This document shows, one piece after another, positions 26,218 to 34,794 of a DNA stretch of 64,000 bases; position 1 is the stretch's first letter; every line of letters begins with the position of its first letter. The position numbers were made by a program, and so were the translations under genes. The DNA comes from an uncultured Bacilli bacterium (GTDB taxonomy: Bacteria; Bacillota_I; Bacilli_A; RF39; UBA660): assembly GCA_934129885.1 (NCBI GenBank), contig CAKOWU010000003.1, forward strand, positions 62,001-126,000, in the 5' to 3' direction. Under the pieces are notes generated by a model. The model searched no databases. It was not told the DNA's origin and saw only the letters and a list, made by a program, of their open reading frames with translations.

Positions 26218-28012
26218 ATTCTACGGTAACTGATTTGGCTAAGTTTTTAGGTTTGTCTATATCACATCCTCTTAATTTTGCAACTTCATAACTTATTAAC
26301 TGAAGCGGTATAATGGTGATAAGAGGATTTATAAAGTCATTGATAAATGGTATTATTACTTTGTTATCAGCAAAAGTAAAATCATTTTTAATATTATCTG
26401 TCGCTATTAAGGTAATTTTAGCGCCTCTTGCTTTAACTTCTTTGATATTATTAATGGTTTTGTCAGAAATGTTTTTATCGGTTACTATAGCAATTACATT
26501 GGTGCCTTCATCAATTAATGATATGGTGCCATGTTTTAATTCTCCTGCAGGATAGGCTGATGAATTTATGTAAGATATTTCTTTTAGTTTTAATGAACCT
26601 TCCATTCCTAGTGCATAGTCAATACCTCTACCAATAAAGAAACAGTCATTATTTTGATATAATTCTTTACTTATATTTATATAATCTTTAATTAATGTTG
26701 TTAAGATATCTGGAAGCTTATAAAACGACTCAATTATTTCTAGGACTTTTTTCTCTGGTATGTTTCCTTTTTTAAAGCCGCTGCTAAGTGCTAGAAGGCT
26801 TAATATTGTTATTTGTGCCATATAGGCTTTTGTAGTTGCAACAGATATTTCGGGTCCGGCATCTGTATATATTGTAGTTTTGGCCTCTCTTGCGATGGAA
26901 CTGCCTATAACATTTACGATGGCAAGTGTGTCGATATTTTGTTCTGTGACTTTTCTTAGGCTTGCTAGAGTGTCGGCTGTTTCACCAGATTGGGATATAA
27001 ATATTACTAAAGTATTTTTATCTACAAAATTTTTTTGGTATCTAAATTCACTGGCAACATATACATCGGTTTTGATATCTACGTATTTTTCGATTAAATA
27101 TTTACCAATTAATGCGGCGTGATAGGCACTACCACATCCGACAAAGGTAATGTTTTTATATTTTGAGAAATCTATGAGGTTTTTATTTAAACTGTCTAAA
27201 CCTTGTTTTAAGTTTTTACCAATTATATTTTTTACGACATTTGGTTCTTCGTTTATTTCTTTTAACATGAAGTGTTCAAATCCACCTTTTTCTGCGGCTT
27301 CAAGGTTGCCTTCAAACTGAATTGTTTCTTTGTTTATTTCTTCTAATTTGTTATTATAGATGTGTAATTTGTCATTTAGTAAAATGATTTCATCATCAAT
27401 TAAAATATATTTATTAGTGTATTTTAAGATAGCGGGTACGTCTGATGCTATAAAATATCCCGCGTCTCCAATGCCGATGATTAGAGGACTATCTTTTCTT
27501 ATGGCATATAAGTTATTTGGTTCATCATCGCAGAGTATTCCAAGGGCGTAAGATCCTACTAATAATTTTTTAAGTTCTACGATAACTGCTTTCATGTCGT
27601 TTTTCTCTTTATATAGTTTGTCTAAAAGTGCAGCGATTACTTCGCTATCTGTTTCTGATTTAAATTTGTATTTATTTTGCACTAGTATTTTTTTTAACGT
27701 TTCATAGTTTTCGATTATACCATTATGAACTATGGTAAATTTGCCGTTTTTATGAGGATGGCAATTAGTTTCGTTTGGTTTACCGTGGGTAGCCCATCTT
27801 GTATGACCAAGTCCTATATTAGAATATAATTTATCTGGTAGTTTATTTTCTAAGTTTTTAATTCTTCCTACTGCTTTAATTATTTCAGTTCTGTTGCAAG
27901 TTTTATATGCAATGCCGACTGAATCATATCCTCTATATTCCAAGGCTTTTAGCCCATTTATTAAAATGTCTATGGCATTTTTTTTGCCAACATATCCAAT
28001 TATACCGCACAT
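26216..28012 (-). CDS. glmS: Glutamine-fructose-6-phosphate aminotransferase (isomerizing)
   Basis: The 598-residue enzyme has an N-terminal class II glutaminase domain starting with the catalytic MCGIIGYVG cysteine (Cys2 after Met removal). Two SIS sugar-isomerase domains follow, with VFISQSGETADTLASLR and ISVATTKAYMAQ, and the usual C-terminal KPKNLAKSVTVE. It makes glucosamine-6-phosphate for peptidoglycan. AAAGGAG precedes the start. I do not see a glmS ribozyme in the ~200-bp leader, only a small hairpin (28029-28035 with 28043-28049) just before the ribosome site. Confidence 0.97.
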   Translation of the reverse strand: MCGIIGYVGKKNAIDILINGLKALEYRGYDSVGIAYKTCNRTEIIKAVGRIKNLENKLPDKLYSNIGLGHTRWATHGKPNETNCHPHKNGKFTIVHNGIIENYETLKKILVQNKYKFKSETDSEVIAALLDKLYKEKNDMKAVIVELKKLLVGSYALGILCDDEPNNLYAIRKDSPLIIGIGDAGYFIASDVPAILKYTNKYILIDDEIILLNDKLHIYNNKLEEINKETIQFEGNLEAAEKGGFEHFMLKEINEEPNVVKNIIGKNLKQGLDSLNKNLIDFSKYKNITFVGCGSAYHAALIGKYLIEKYVDIKTDVYVASEFRYQKNFVDKNTLVIFISQSGETADTLASLRKVTEQNIDTLAIVNVIGSSIAREAKTTIYTDAGPEISVATTKAYMAQITILSLLALSSGFKKGNIPEKKVLEIIESFYKLPDILTTLIKDYINISKELYQNNDCFFIGRGIDYALGMEGSLKLKEISYINSSAYPAGELKHGTISLIDEGTNVIAIVTDKNISDKTINNIKEVKARGAKITLIATDNIKNDFTFADNKVIIPFINDFINPLITIIPLQLISYEVAKLRGCDIDKPKNLAKSVTVE

Positions 28013-28098
28013 ATAAATGCTCCTTTCAAGTAGATGTTTTCTATCTACTACTTAATTATATCATGTGTGAATAAAAATATAAAATTTTTTTTAGAGAT

Positions 28099-28129
28099 TT
28101 GACATTTGAAGAATAATTTTGCTTATATT
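28099..28129 (+). promoter_or_regulatory. Candidate promoter of the ABC transporter operon
   Basis: TTGACA (28099-28104) is followed by TATATT (28124-28129) after 19 bp, or TTATAT after 18 bp. It is the only good -35 in the gap between divergent glmS and the ABC genes. Confidence 0.5.
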
Positions 28130-28247
28130 GGTATGGTTACTTTGTTTTTTGAAGATTTTAAAAAGCAATTTGGAAAATTAAAAAAATGTAATTTAAAGAA
28201 GTAAAATGCTCTACTTGCGTTGTATATTACTAATGAGGAGAGAGTAT

Positions 28248-28928
28248 ATGGAAAATTTAAAAATAAGTAATATTCAAAAAAAGTATAATTTTAGGGGCGA
28301 AGATGTAATGGTACTTGATGATATATCTTTTAACGTTAAAAAAGGCGAGTTTGTGGCTATTATGGGGAAAAGTGGTAGTGGTAAGACTACTTTGCTTAAT
28401 ATTATTGGTGGCCTTGATAGTGCGAATGCTGGTAACGTCATTATCAATAGTAGAGATCTTGCACAAATGAAAAATAGCGACAAGATTAAGTTTAGACGAA
28501 AAAATATTGGTATTGTATATCAAGCGTATAATTTATTAGATTCTTTAAATGTGAGAGAAAATGTTGTTTTACCATTTTTACTTGATAAAAGAAAAGCAGA
28601 CTATGATAAGGCTGATAGACTTATTAAGGAAGTTGGTTTAAAAGGCAAGGAAGAGTATATGCCTTTTGAACTTTCTGGTGGTGAGAAACAAAGGGTGGCA
28701 GTCGCAAGAGCCCTTATAAATGAACCCATCATTCTTTTGGCAGACGAACCTACAGGCAATTTGGATTCTAGAAATACAAAGCAAATAATGAAAAAAATAA
28801 AGTACTATAATAAAGTGCATAAACAAACGATAGTTATGGTTACTCATGATGAAGCAGTTGCAAAAGAAGCAGATAGAATAATTTGTTTAGAAGACGGTAA
28901 GATTATTAGTGATGAAAAAACACGTTAA
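28248..28928 (+). CDS. ABC transporter ATP-binding protein (MacB/LolD/BceA type)
   Basis: The 226-residue ATPase has Walker A GKSGSGKTTL, a Q-loop in VYQAYNLLDSL, signature LSGGEKQRVAVARAL, Walker B ILLADEPTGNLD and H-loop VTHDEAVA. The LD plus NLDS pattern is that of MacB-like exporters paired with FtsX-type permeases. The start at 28248 follows GAGGAGAG, so an earlier frame from 28206 is rejected. The permease gene overlaps its end by 17 bp. The substrate is unknown; peptide export or antimicrobial sensing are options, but no two-component genes are adjacent. Confidence 0.9.
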   Translation: MENLKISNIQKKYNFRGEDVMVLDDISFNVKKGEFVAIMGKSGSGKTTLLNIIGGLDSANAGNVIINSRDLAQMKNSDKIKFRRKNIGIVYQAYNLLDSLNVRENVVLPFLLDKRKADYDKADRLIKEVGLKGKEEYMPFELSGGEKQRVAVARALINEPIILLADEPTGNLDSRNTKQIMKKIKYYNKVHKQTIVMVTHDEAVAKEADRIICLEDGKIISDEKTR

Positions 28929-30753
28929 TTTATATTTAATTATGACTATGATTTTTGCGACGCTGTTTTTGGTTGCTATTATGTATTCTTCTTTTAAAAA
29001 ATATATGATAAACAGTGTGCTTTCAAAGAGTAATAATTATCACGTTAAGATTTTAACTGATAACTTTAATTATACTGATATGTCATGTATAAAGTCTTTT
29101 TCTAACAAATCTAGTACATATTATATTACTTTTAATGATATAAGTCAGATACATAAAGAAACTGATAAAATTTGTAAGAAGGTAGGGTGCAAAAAAGTTA
29201 TATATAATGAGAAATTATTAAAAACATACGATATGGTTACTGATCCGTCATCTTCTTTAATGAAATTTTTTATATTTATGTTTTTGATTTTACTTGCGTT
29301 ATTTGCTTTAATTTTAAAAAATACTTTTAGTATGATTTATTATAAAAGAATAAAAGAATTTGCGATTATGAATTCTCTTGGAATGACGAGGTGTGATATG
29401 GCATTATTTTTCTTAAGAGAATTTGGGAAAGTATTTCTTTTTGGCCTATTTACAGGATTTATTTTAGGGGTGATACTGGCGTGTATAATACGCAGCTTTA
29501 TAGAAAATTTACTTGATGTTAATAAGTTTTATATTTATTTTGATTTATTATATTTGATAATTATTATTTTGATAATTATTTTGGTATTTTTGTTTAGTAT
29601 GTTTTTACCACTTACAAAGTTTAATGATAATATAATAAAAGTGATTAATAATGTTGATGAAATTAAATATAGAAAAATACCTTTTAGATTTGGTCTTACT
29701 ACTCATTTAGCATATTTAAACTATAGACGTAATAAGAAAAGATGCAGACTTTTTACTTTGACGGTATTTATTTCTATTACCTTATTTGTTTTAGTAAATA
29801 TAAGTATTTCTTATATAGAAGATGCGGTAAAGGGATATGTGGATGTTTTAAAGTATGACGCTATTATAAAAACTGATATTAATGAAAATGGTTTATCTAT
29901 TTTAAATGAATATGTAAAGATGGATAAAAGAATAGAAAAGTATAGTTTATTTAGAACTTGCTATATGACTTTGGACGTGCCTGTGGATAGTTATATTAAT
30001 AGCAAGTATTATAATTCTGAAAAGATTATTACTTTAATTGGTAATAATAAGGATTTGGTAATAAATAAGGTGCCTGAAACGAAAAGATATAAAAAAGAGT
30101 ACAAAACATATTTAAAAAAGTTTGTTTTTGCGAATGAAGATGTATCACTTACGGATAGTATTCCTTTTGGTGTAGATACATATGTGTCTTCTTCAAATAT
30201 TGTGATGCTTAAAAAAGATATTGAGAAGTGGTGTCATAGTTATGAGACTATTCTTATTATAAAGGGTCATGATTTGAAGATTAAACAAGGGCTTTTGAAG
30301 TTAAAGAAAAAGTATTTGGACGTTTCATTTGAATATACTGATTATGCAAAGGCAAAGAGAAAATTAGGGAATATTTTACTGATGGTGAGAATTATCACAT
30401 TTGTTTTTGCGGGATTAGTGATGCTTACAGGTTTAACTTTTTTTGCGAATAGTTTATTTTCTAATTTAGAGAGACGAGGTCAAGAAATAAGTATTTTAAG
30501 AGGACTTGGTGCGGAAGATAAGGTTTTAAAGAGTGTTTTACTTAGAGAAAATATTTTTGTTTTATTAAAATCGACTATTTTGTCAGTCATAGTAGTAATT
30601 ATTATAAATAATTATTTATTCGAGATGCTTTTGGAATATTTTGATGTAAAATGGCATAATCCTCTTTTTGCTACATTTATATGTTTACTTGCTTTATATG
30701 CGGTTATATATTTTACTTTGTGTAAAATTTATGTTACAAATGGAGATGTATAA
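28912..30753 (+). CDS. FtsX-family ABC transporter permease
   Basis: The 613-residue membrane protein has a first helix (about 5-25), an outside loop, three helices (about 115-235) with the FtsX-type YYKRIKEFAIMNSLGMTR, another helix, a large outside domain (about 305-485) and three C-terminal helices. The second FtsX repeat, RRGQEISILRGLGAEDKVL, is clear. It works with the ATPase upstream. The start is set at ATG 28912, since the GTG at 28909 is only one codon earlier. The frame is rich in basic residues inside and no substrate can be inferred. Confidence 0.88.
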   Translation: MKKHVNLYLIMTMIFATLFLVAIMYSSFKKYMINSVLSKSNNYHVKILTDNFNYTDMSCIKSFSNKSSTYYITFNDISQIHKETDKICKKVGCKKVIYNEKLLKTYDMVTDPSSSLMKFFIFMFLILLALFALILKNTFSMIYYKRIKEFAIMNSLGMTRCDMALFFLREFGKVFLFGLFTGFILGVILACIIRSFIENLLDVNKFYIYFDLLYLIIIILIIILVFLFSMFLPLTKFNDNIIKVINNVDEIKYRKIPFRFGLTTHLAYLNYRRNKKRCRLFTLTVFISITLFVLVNISISYIEDAVKGYVDVLKYDAIIKTDINENGLSILNEYVKMDKRIEKYSLFRTCYMTLDVPVDSYINSKYYNSEKIITLIGNNKDLVINKVPETKRYKKEYKTYLKKFVFANEDVSLTDSIPFGVDTYVSSSNIVMLKKDIEKWCHSYETILIIKGHDLKIKQGLLKLKKKYLDVSFEYTDYAKAKRKLGNILLMVRIITFVFAGLVMLTGLTFFANSLFSNLERRGQEISILRGLGAEDKVLKSVLLRENIFVLLKSTILSVIVVIIINNYLFEMLLEYFDVKWHNPLFATFICLLALYAVIYFTLCKIYVTNGDV

Positions 30754-30817
30754 TAAAAGTTATTTAAAGTTAATATAATTATGGTATAATGGAATAGATT
30801 AGAAAGGAATATGACAT

Positions 30818-31900
30818 ATGAGAGTGATTGTAACGGCTGGTGGCACGGGCGGTCATATTTATCCAGCACTTGCACTGATAGACAAAATTAAGCAGATGGA
30901 ACCAGATAGTGAGTTTTTATATATTGGAACGCATAATAGGATGGAAAAGGATATTGTCCCTAAAAGGGGAATTCCATATGCTATGATAGAGATATATGGA
31001 TTTAATAAGAAGAAACTTTTTAAGACAGCTTTTTACTTGATGAAGAGTTTTGGTAGATGCCGCAAAATTATAAAAAATTTCAAACCAGATGTTGTGGTTG
31101 GTTTTGGAGGGTATGTTACATTTCCTGTTGTTTGTTCGGCAAGTACACTAGGTATTAAGACGTTTATTCATGAACAAAATAGTATTCCTGGTAAGTCTAA
31201 TAGAGTTCTTGAAAAATATGTAGATGAGATTGGTATTTCTTTTCGTTCTTCTAGTAAATATTTTAAGAAAGATAAAACTGTTTTGACTGGTAATCCATGC
31301 AGTGAGAGTGCACTTTTAGCAAAACCTTTTGATAAAACTACGCTTGGTCTTACGAATGGTAAGAGGCTGGTTTTGGTGGTTATGGGATCGCTGGGTTCTC
31401 TTACCATTGGCAATGAACTTATAAAGTGTTTTGATAAGTTTGCTGCTAAGGATTATGAAGTGTTATTTATTACGGGCACTAAACAGTATGATAGATACAA
31501 GGATATAAAGTGTCCTAGTAATGTTAAGATTATTCCTTTTTATGAGGGACTTACAAGCGTTTTAAAAAGGACTGATTTGGTTATTACAAGAGCGGGTGCT
31601 TCTACGCTTAGTGAAATTATTTCTTTGCAGGTACCCAGTATTTTAATTCCGTCTCCTTATGTAGCAAATAATCATCAGTATATTAATGCGAAAGATTTGT
31701 GTGATAATGGTGCGGCGTTGATGATTGAGGAGAAGGATATAACTGAAGACAAGATTTTGGGTTTAATTGATGAGGTCCTAAATAGTCCTGATAAAAGGGC
31801 TAGTATGAAAGACAATCTTAAGAAGTTAGGGGTTAATGATAGTGCTTCGATAATATATAATGAGTTAAGGAGACTTGTAGATGGCAAAAGTAATAAATAA
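30818..31900 (+). CDS. murG: UDP-N-acetylglucosamine:lipid I transferase MurG
   Basis: The 360-residue GT-B glycosyltransferase starts MRVIVTAGGTGGHIYPALAL, the glycine-rich loop of MurG, and has GFGGYVTFPV and the donor-site TRAGASTLSEI followed by IPSPYVANNHQYINA. It adds GlcNAc to lipid I to give lipid II on the inner face of the membrane. The ribosome site is AGAAAGGA. It heads murG-murB-divIB-zinc ribbon protein, with a 20-bp overlap into murB. Confidence 0.97.
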   Translation: MRVIVTAGGTGGHIYPALALIDKIKQMEPDSEFLYIGTHNRMEKDIVPKRGIPYAMIEIYGFNKKKLFKTAFYLMKSFGRCRKIIKNFKPDVVVGFGGYVTFPVVCSASTLGIKTFIHEQNSIPGKSNRVLEKYVDEIGISFRSSSKYFKKDKTVLTGNPCSESALLAKPFDKTTLGLTNGKRLVLVVMGSLGSLTIGNELIKCFDKFAAKDYEVLFITGTKQYDRYKDIKCPSNVKIIPFYEGLTSVLKRTDLVITRAGASTLSEIISLQVPSILIPSPYVANNHQYINAKDLCDNGAALMIEEKDITEDKILGLIDEVLNSPDKRASMKDNLKKLGVNDSASIIYNELRRLVDGKSNK

Positions 31901-32729
31901 TGCTGATATAAAGGGTTTTTGTACTTATAAGCTTTCTGGTAAAATAAAAAAAGTCGTTTATCCAGAAGACGAACAGGAACTTTGGAATATTATAAAAAAA
32001 AGTGAAAAGTATCAGGTTATTGGTAATGGTTCTAATCTTATTTTTACGCATGATTATGATGGAGTAATAATTAAGTTAGACAAGTTTGATAATCTTGATA
32101 TTGACGGCGAATTTGTAACGGTATCGGCTGGCTATAGTTTACCTAAATTATCATTAGTACTTGCAAGTAAAGGGCTTACAGGATTTGAGTTTGCATCTGG
32201 TATTCCTGGGACTATCGGGGGTGCTATGTATATGAATGCTGGCGCATATGGTAGTGCAATGAGCGATGTGGTGGTAAGCGCACAGGTTTTGGACACAGAG
32301 ACTGGCAAGGTAAAAAAACTTATGGTAAATGAACTTTTATTTGGATATAGAAAAAGCATTTTTTCAGATAGAAGATTTATTTGCTTATCTGCGACAATGA
32401 AACTTTGTGCCGGGGATAAGGATGAAATATTAAGTCTTATTAAATCAAGGCAAGATAAAAGGATGGAGATGCAACCGCTTGAGTATCCATCTGCGGGGTC
32501 AGTGTTTAGAAATCCTGATGGAGATTATGCTGGCAGACTTATTGAAGAGGCTGGTTTAAAAAATAAGCATGTAGGAGATGCTTATGTGAGCACGAAACAC
32601 GCTAATTTCATTGTCAATAAGGGTAGTGCAAGCGGTGAAGATGTAAAAAGTCTTGCTATGATGATACAAAAAGAAGTAAAAGATAAATACGATATCGATT
32701 TAATTCAGGAACAAGAATATGTAGAATAG
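31881..32729 (+). CDS. murB: UDP-N-acetylenolpyruvoylglucosamine reductase MurB
   Basis: The 282-residue flavoenzyme has the FAD-binding VIGNGSNLIF, then GFEFASGIPGTIGGAMYMNA, the catalytic serine in YPSAGSVFRNPDG and a late KHANFIVNKG. It reduces enolpyruvyl-UDP-GlcNAc to UDP-MurNAc. This looks like a type II MurB, lacking the Tyr-loop insertion. It starts inside the end of murG behind AAGGAG. Confidence 0.97.
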   Translation: MAKVINNADIKGFCTYKLSGKIKKVVYPEDEQELWNIIKKSEKYQVIGNGSNLIFTHDYDGVIIKLDKFDNLDIDGEFVTVSAGYSLPKLSLVLASKGLTGFEFASGIPGTIGGAMYMNAGAYGSAMSDVVVSAQVLDTETGKVKKLMVNELLFGYRKSIFSDRRFICLSATMKLCAGDKDEILSLIKSRQDKRMEMQPLEYPSAGSVFRNPDGDYAGRLIEEAGLKNKHVGDAYVSTKHANFIVNKGSASGEDVKSLAMMIQKEVKDKYDIDLIQEQEYVE

Positions 32730-32739
32730 GGAGAATTGT

Positions 32740-33429
32740 ATGGCTAGGAAAAAGAGCGGGCGCAAGAAAACTAAAATTAAGTTTAAAAATGTGTTTTCAT
32801 TTTTTATGACGCTTTTAATTATAGGCGGAATTTTACTTTTACTTTTTAGTTTAAAGATAAAAACTATTACAGTTTCTGGTAACAGTTTATATAGTGATTG
32901 GGATATTGTAAGGGCATCTGGGCTTGATGATTACCCAAGCAGTATGCAAAATTCTTCTTTAAGCATAAAGAAGAGATTAGAATCTTCGCCATATATTAAA
33001 AAAGCCCGTGTTACTAAAATCTTTCTTACTAAGGTAAATCTTGAAGTAGAAGAAAATTTACCATTATTTTATTATGTTCCTACCCAAAAAACAGTTCTTA
33101 GTGATAGGACTGCAGTAAAGGATAATTTTACGGTACCGACGTTAATTAATTATGTGCCTGATAAATTATATGATAGTTTTATTGATAAAATGAATGAAGT
33201 AGATTATGAAATTATAAAAAGAATGTCTGAAATAAAGTACGATCCAAATGATGTTGATACAGAGAGGTTTCTTATTACAATGAATGATGGTAATTATGTT
33301 TATTTAACTTTGAATAAGTTTACTAGGATAAATGATTATGTTGACATTATAAAAGAGTTTGATAATAAAAAAGGAGTTTTGTATTTGGATTCTGGAGAGT
33401 ATTTTAAAGTATTAGATGGAGGGGAATAG
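32740..33429 (+). CDS. divIB: Cell division protein DivIB/FtsQ
   Basis: The 229-residue bitopic protein has a basic cytoplasmic tail (MARKKSGRKKTKIKFKN), one membrane helix (about 19-38), and an outside POTRA domain starting KIKTITVSGNSLYSDWDIV, followed by the beta domain. It joins DivIC and FtsL to regulate septal wall synthesis. Placement straight after murG-murB is the Bacillus order. It lacks the long C-terminal gamma tail. Confidence 0.92.
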   Translation: MARKKSGRKKTKIKFKNVFSFFMTLLIIGGILLLLFSLKIKTITVSGNSLYSDWDIVRASGLDDYPSSMQNSSLSIKKRLESSPYIKKARVTKIFLTKVNLEVEENLPLFYYVPTQKTVLSDRTAVKDNFTVPTLINYVPDKLYDSFIDKMNEVDYEIIKRMSEIKYDPNDVDTERFLITMNDGNYVYLTLNKFTRINDYVDIIKEFDNKKGVLYLDSGEYFKVLDGGE

Positions 33430-33431
33430 TT

Positions 33432-34145
33432 ATGATATGTGATAGATGTGGAACGGCTGTTAATCCGGCGGTGGCGATTTGTCCGAAGTGTGGTAAGGTT
33501 TTAAAAAGTGAAGTTATTAGTGCTGGAAATGATAATAATAACGGAGAAGAAAAGAAGAAAATTAATCCAAAAGTGATAGTTGCTATTGCGGTAGGTATAC
33601 TATTTGTGGTATTATTGTTAGTGTCTAATTCGGTAAGCAGGAAAAAAGAAGAACAGGCTCAAAAGGAAGAGGCTAGTGTTCAAACAAAAGTTATAAGTAA
33701 GGTAAATTATTATGGTTTTTCTTTTGATATTGATGATACAACAAAATATACAATTACTGATAAACTTTATATTTATACTGATGATTTTTATGCTTCTATT
33801 GGAGTGCTTGATGCTGATTTTAGTAATGTGGTGGCTAATAAAGATAGTTTATCTGGCGTTTTAATAAAACAAGGTTATGACATGAGCCAAGCAGATATTT
33901 CTTTACGTACTTATGGCAAAAGACAATATATTGTTTTGAGTAATATACTTTTGGCTGGACAAAACTATGATGCGATTTATACAAGCAAGTACGATAAGAT
34001 TGTTGGCGCTATGATTGTAGATGCATCAGGCAAAGAGGTTACTGGTAAAGAAAAGGAGAAAGTTGCAGACGTAATAAATACGGCAAAGTCTGTTCAAACG
34101 GCTTCGCTTAATAATGAACTTAATTTACCAATGTTAAACAATTAA
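33432..34145 (+). CDS. Zinc-ribbon membrane protein, unknown function
   Basis: The 237-residue protein starts with a zinc ribbon (CDRCGTAVNPAVAICPKCG, residues 3-21), a short linker, one membrane helix (about 47-67) and a 165-residue outside domain. The architecture places the zinc ribbon in the cytosol. The outside domain (YYGFSFDIDDTTKYTITD) is not one I can name. It begins 2 bp after divIB and may be cotranslated. It precedes tRNA-Leu. Confidence 0.75.
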   Translation: MICDRCGTAVNPAVAICPKCGKVLKSEVISAGNDNNNGEEKKKINPKVIVAIAVGILFVVLLLVSNSVSRKKEEQAQKEEASVQTKVISKVNYYGFSFDIDDTTKYTITDKLYIYTDDFYASIGVLDADFSNVVANKDSLSGVLIKQGYDMSQADISLRTYGKRQYIVLSNILLAGQNYDAIYTSKYDKIVGAMIVDASGKEVTGKEKEKVADVINTAKSVQTASLNNELNLPMLNN

Positions 34146-34160
34146 TATATTGTTTTTCAT

Positions 34161-34247
34161 GCAGGGGTGGCGGAATAGGTAGACGCGCTACTTTGAGGGG
34201 GTAGTGGAAGAAATTTCGTGAGGGTTCAAGTCCCTTCCTCTGCACCA
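34161..34247 (+). tRNA. tRNA-Leu (anticodon GAG)
   Basis: The 87-nt class II tRNA has a long variable arm. The acceptor stem is GCAGGGG/CCTCTGC, the anticodon loop TTGAGGG gives GAG (reading CUC/CUU), the T-loop is TTCAAGT, and CCA is encoded. It follows the zinc-ribbon gene by 15 bp and is followed by a terminator. Confidence 0.93.
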
Positions 34248-34258
34248 AATGTTATTTC

Positions 34259-34280
34259 ACCCTTGATTTTCAAGGGTTTT
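34259..34280 (+). terminator. Terminator after tRNA-Leu
   Basis: A 7-bp ACCCTTG/CAAGGGT stem (34259-34265 with 34271-34277) is followed by T-rich sequence. Confidence 0.75.
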
Positions 34281-34327
34281 ATAATATTTTAAGTATTTTA
34301 TCTCGTATTTTTATGCACTTTTTTATT

Positions 34328-34359
34328 AAAGCATTAGAAACAAACCTAATGCTTTTTAT
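34328..34359 (+). terminator. Second terminator-like hairpin in the same gap
   Basis: A 10-bp stem, AAAGCATTAG/CTAATGCTTT (34328-34337 with 34346-34355), is followed by T-rich sequence. No gene lies between the two hairpins, so it may be left over from a lost gene. Confidence 0.55.
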
Positions 34360-34446
34360 TTGCAAATATAGTACTTGCATTACCCCTATGCTATATGTTA
34401 GACTTATAACAGTAGGACATTTTAGGTGCCTTGTTAATGATAAAAC

Positions 34447-34794
34447 ATGACATATTTTTTGTACATGTTCATGTATAGTTGTAGTAAGATAAGAGGTAAT
34501 GATATTAAGCGTCATAGAAGTTATAAGAGTAATAAAAGTATATTAATTGGGGTTTTACTTGCCGTAGTATTAGGTTACTCTGCTTTTAGTGATAAATTAA
34601 ATATAAGTGGTACTAGTAATATTTCTACAAAATGGAAAGTAGTAATAACAAATATAAAATTAGAAAAATTAACTGGTATGGCTACCGAAGAAAGTGATGT
34701 CACCTTTAGTGAACTTAACGCATCTATGAATGTAAATTTTAAGTCTCCAGGTGATAGTGCTAAATACGCTATTACCTGGAGATTTAACAATTAA
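34447..34794 (+). CDS. N-terminal part of a surface protein (TasA/SipW-substrate-like anchor), frame-disrupted
   Basis: The 115-residue frame has a basic segment (KRHRSYKSNKS), a hydrophobic helix ILIGVLLAVVLGYSAFSDKL, then NISGTSNISTKWKVVIT and FKSPGDSAKYAIT. This matches the signal and first strands of SipW-processed TasA/camelysin-like proteins. It stops at 34794 while the rest of a surface protein continues in another frame. Start problem: AAGAGG (34491-34496) is followed by an in-frame ATT at 34504 where relatives have ATG; the ATG at 34447 has no site. I think this locus is damaged or uses recoding. Confidence 0.55.
   Translation: MTYFLYMFMYSCSKIRGNDIKRHRSYKSNKSILIGVLLAVVLGYSAFSDKLNISGTSNISTKWKVVITNIKLEKLTGMATEESDVTFSELNASMNVNFKSPGDSAKYAITWRFNN
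34741..34785. repeat. 17-bp inverted repeat at the frame junction
   Basis: Arms 34741-34757 and 34769-34785 pair over 17 bp with two G-U pairs and an 11-nt loop. It sits exactly where the N-terminal frame ends and the C-terminal frame begins to be meaningful. No T-run follows, so it is not a standard terminator. Confidence 0.8.

Noticed and set aside
28013..28098. glmS ribozyme upstream of glmS
   Set aside because: The leader is short and I do not see the conserved ribozyme core. Only a small hairpin is present.
28133..28204. 23-codon frame between glmS and the ABC transporter genes
   Set aside because: No ribosome site, and it begins at or before the likely transcription start. It is not supported as a peptide.
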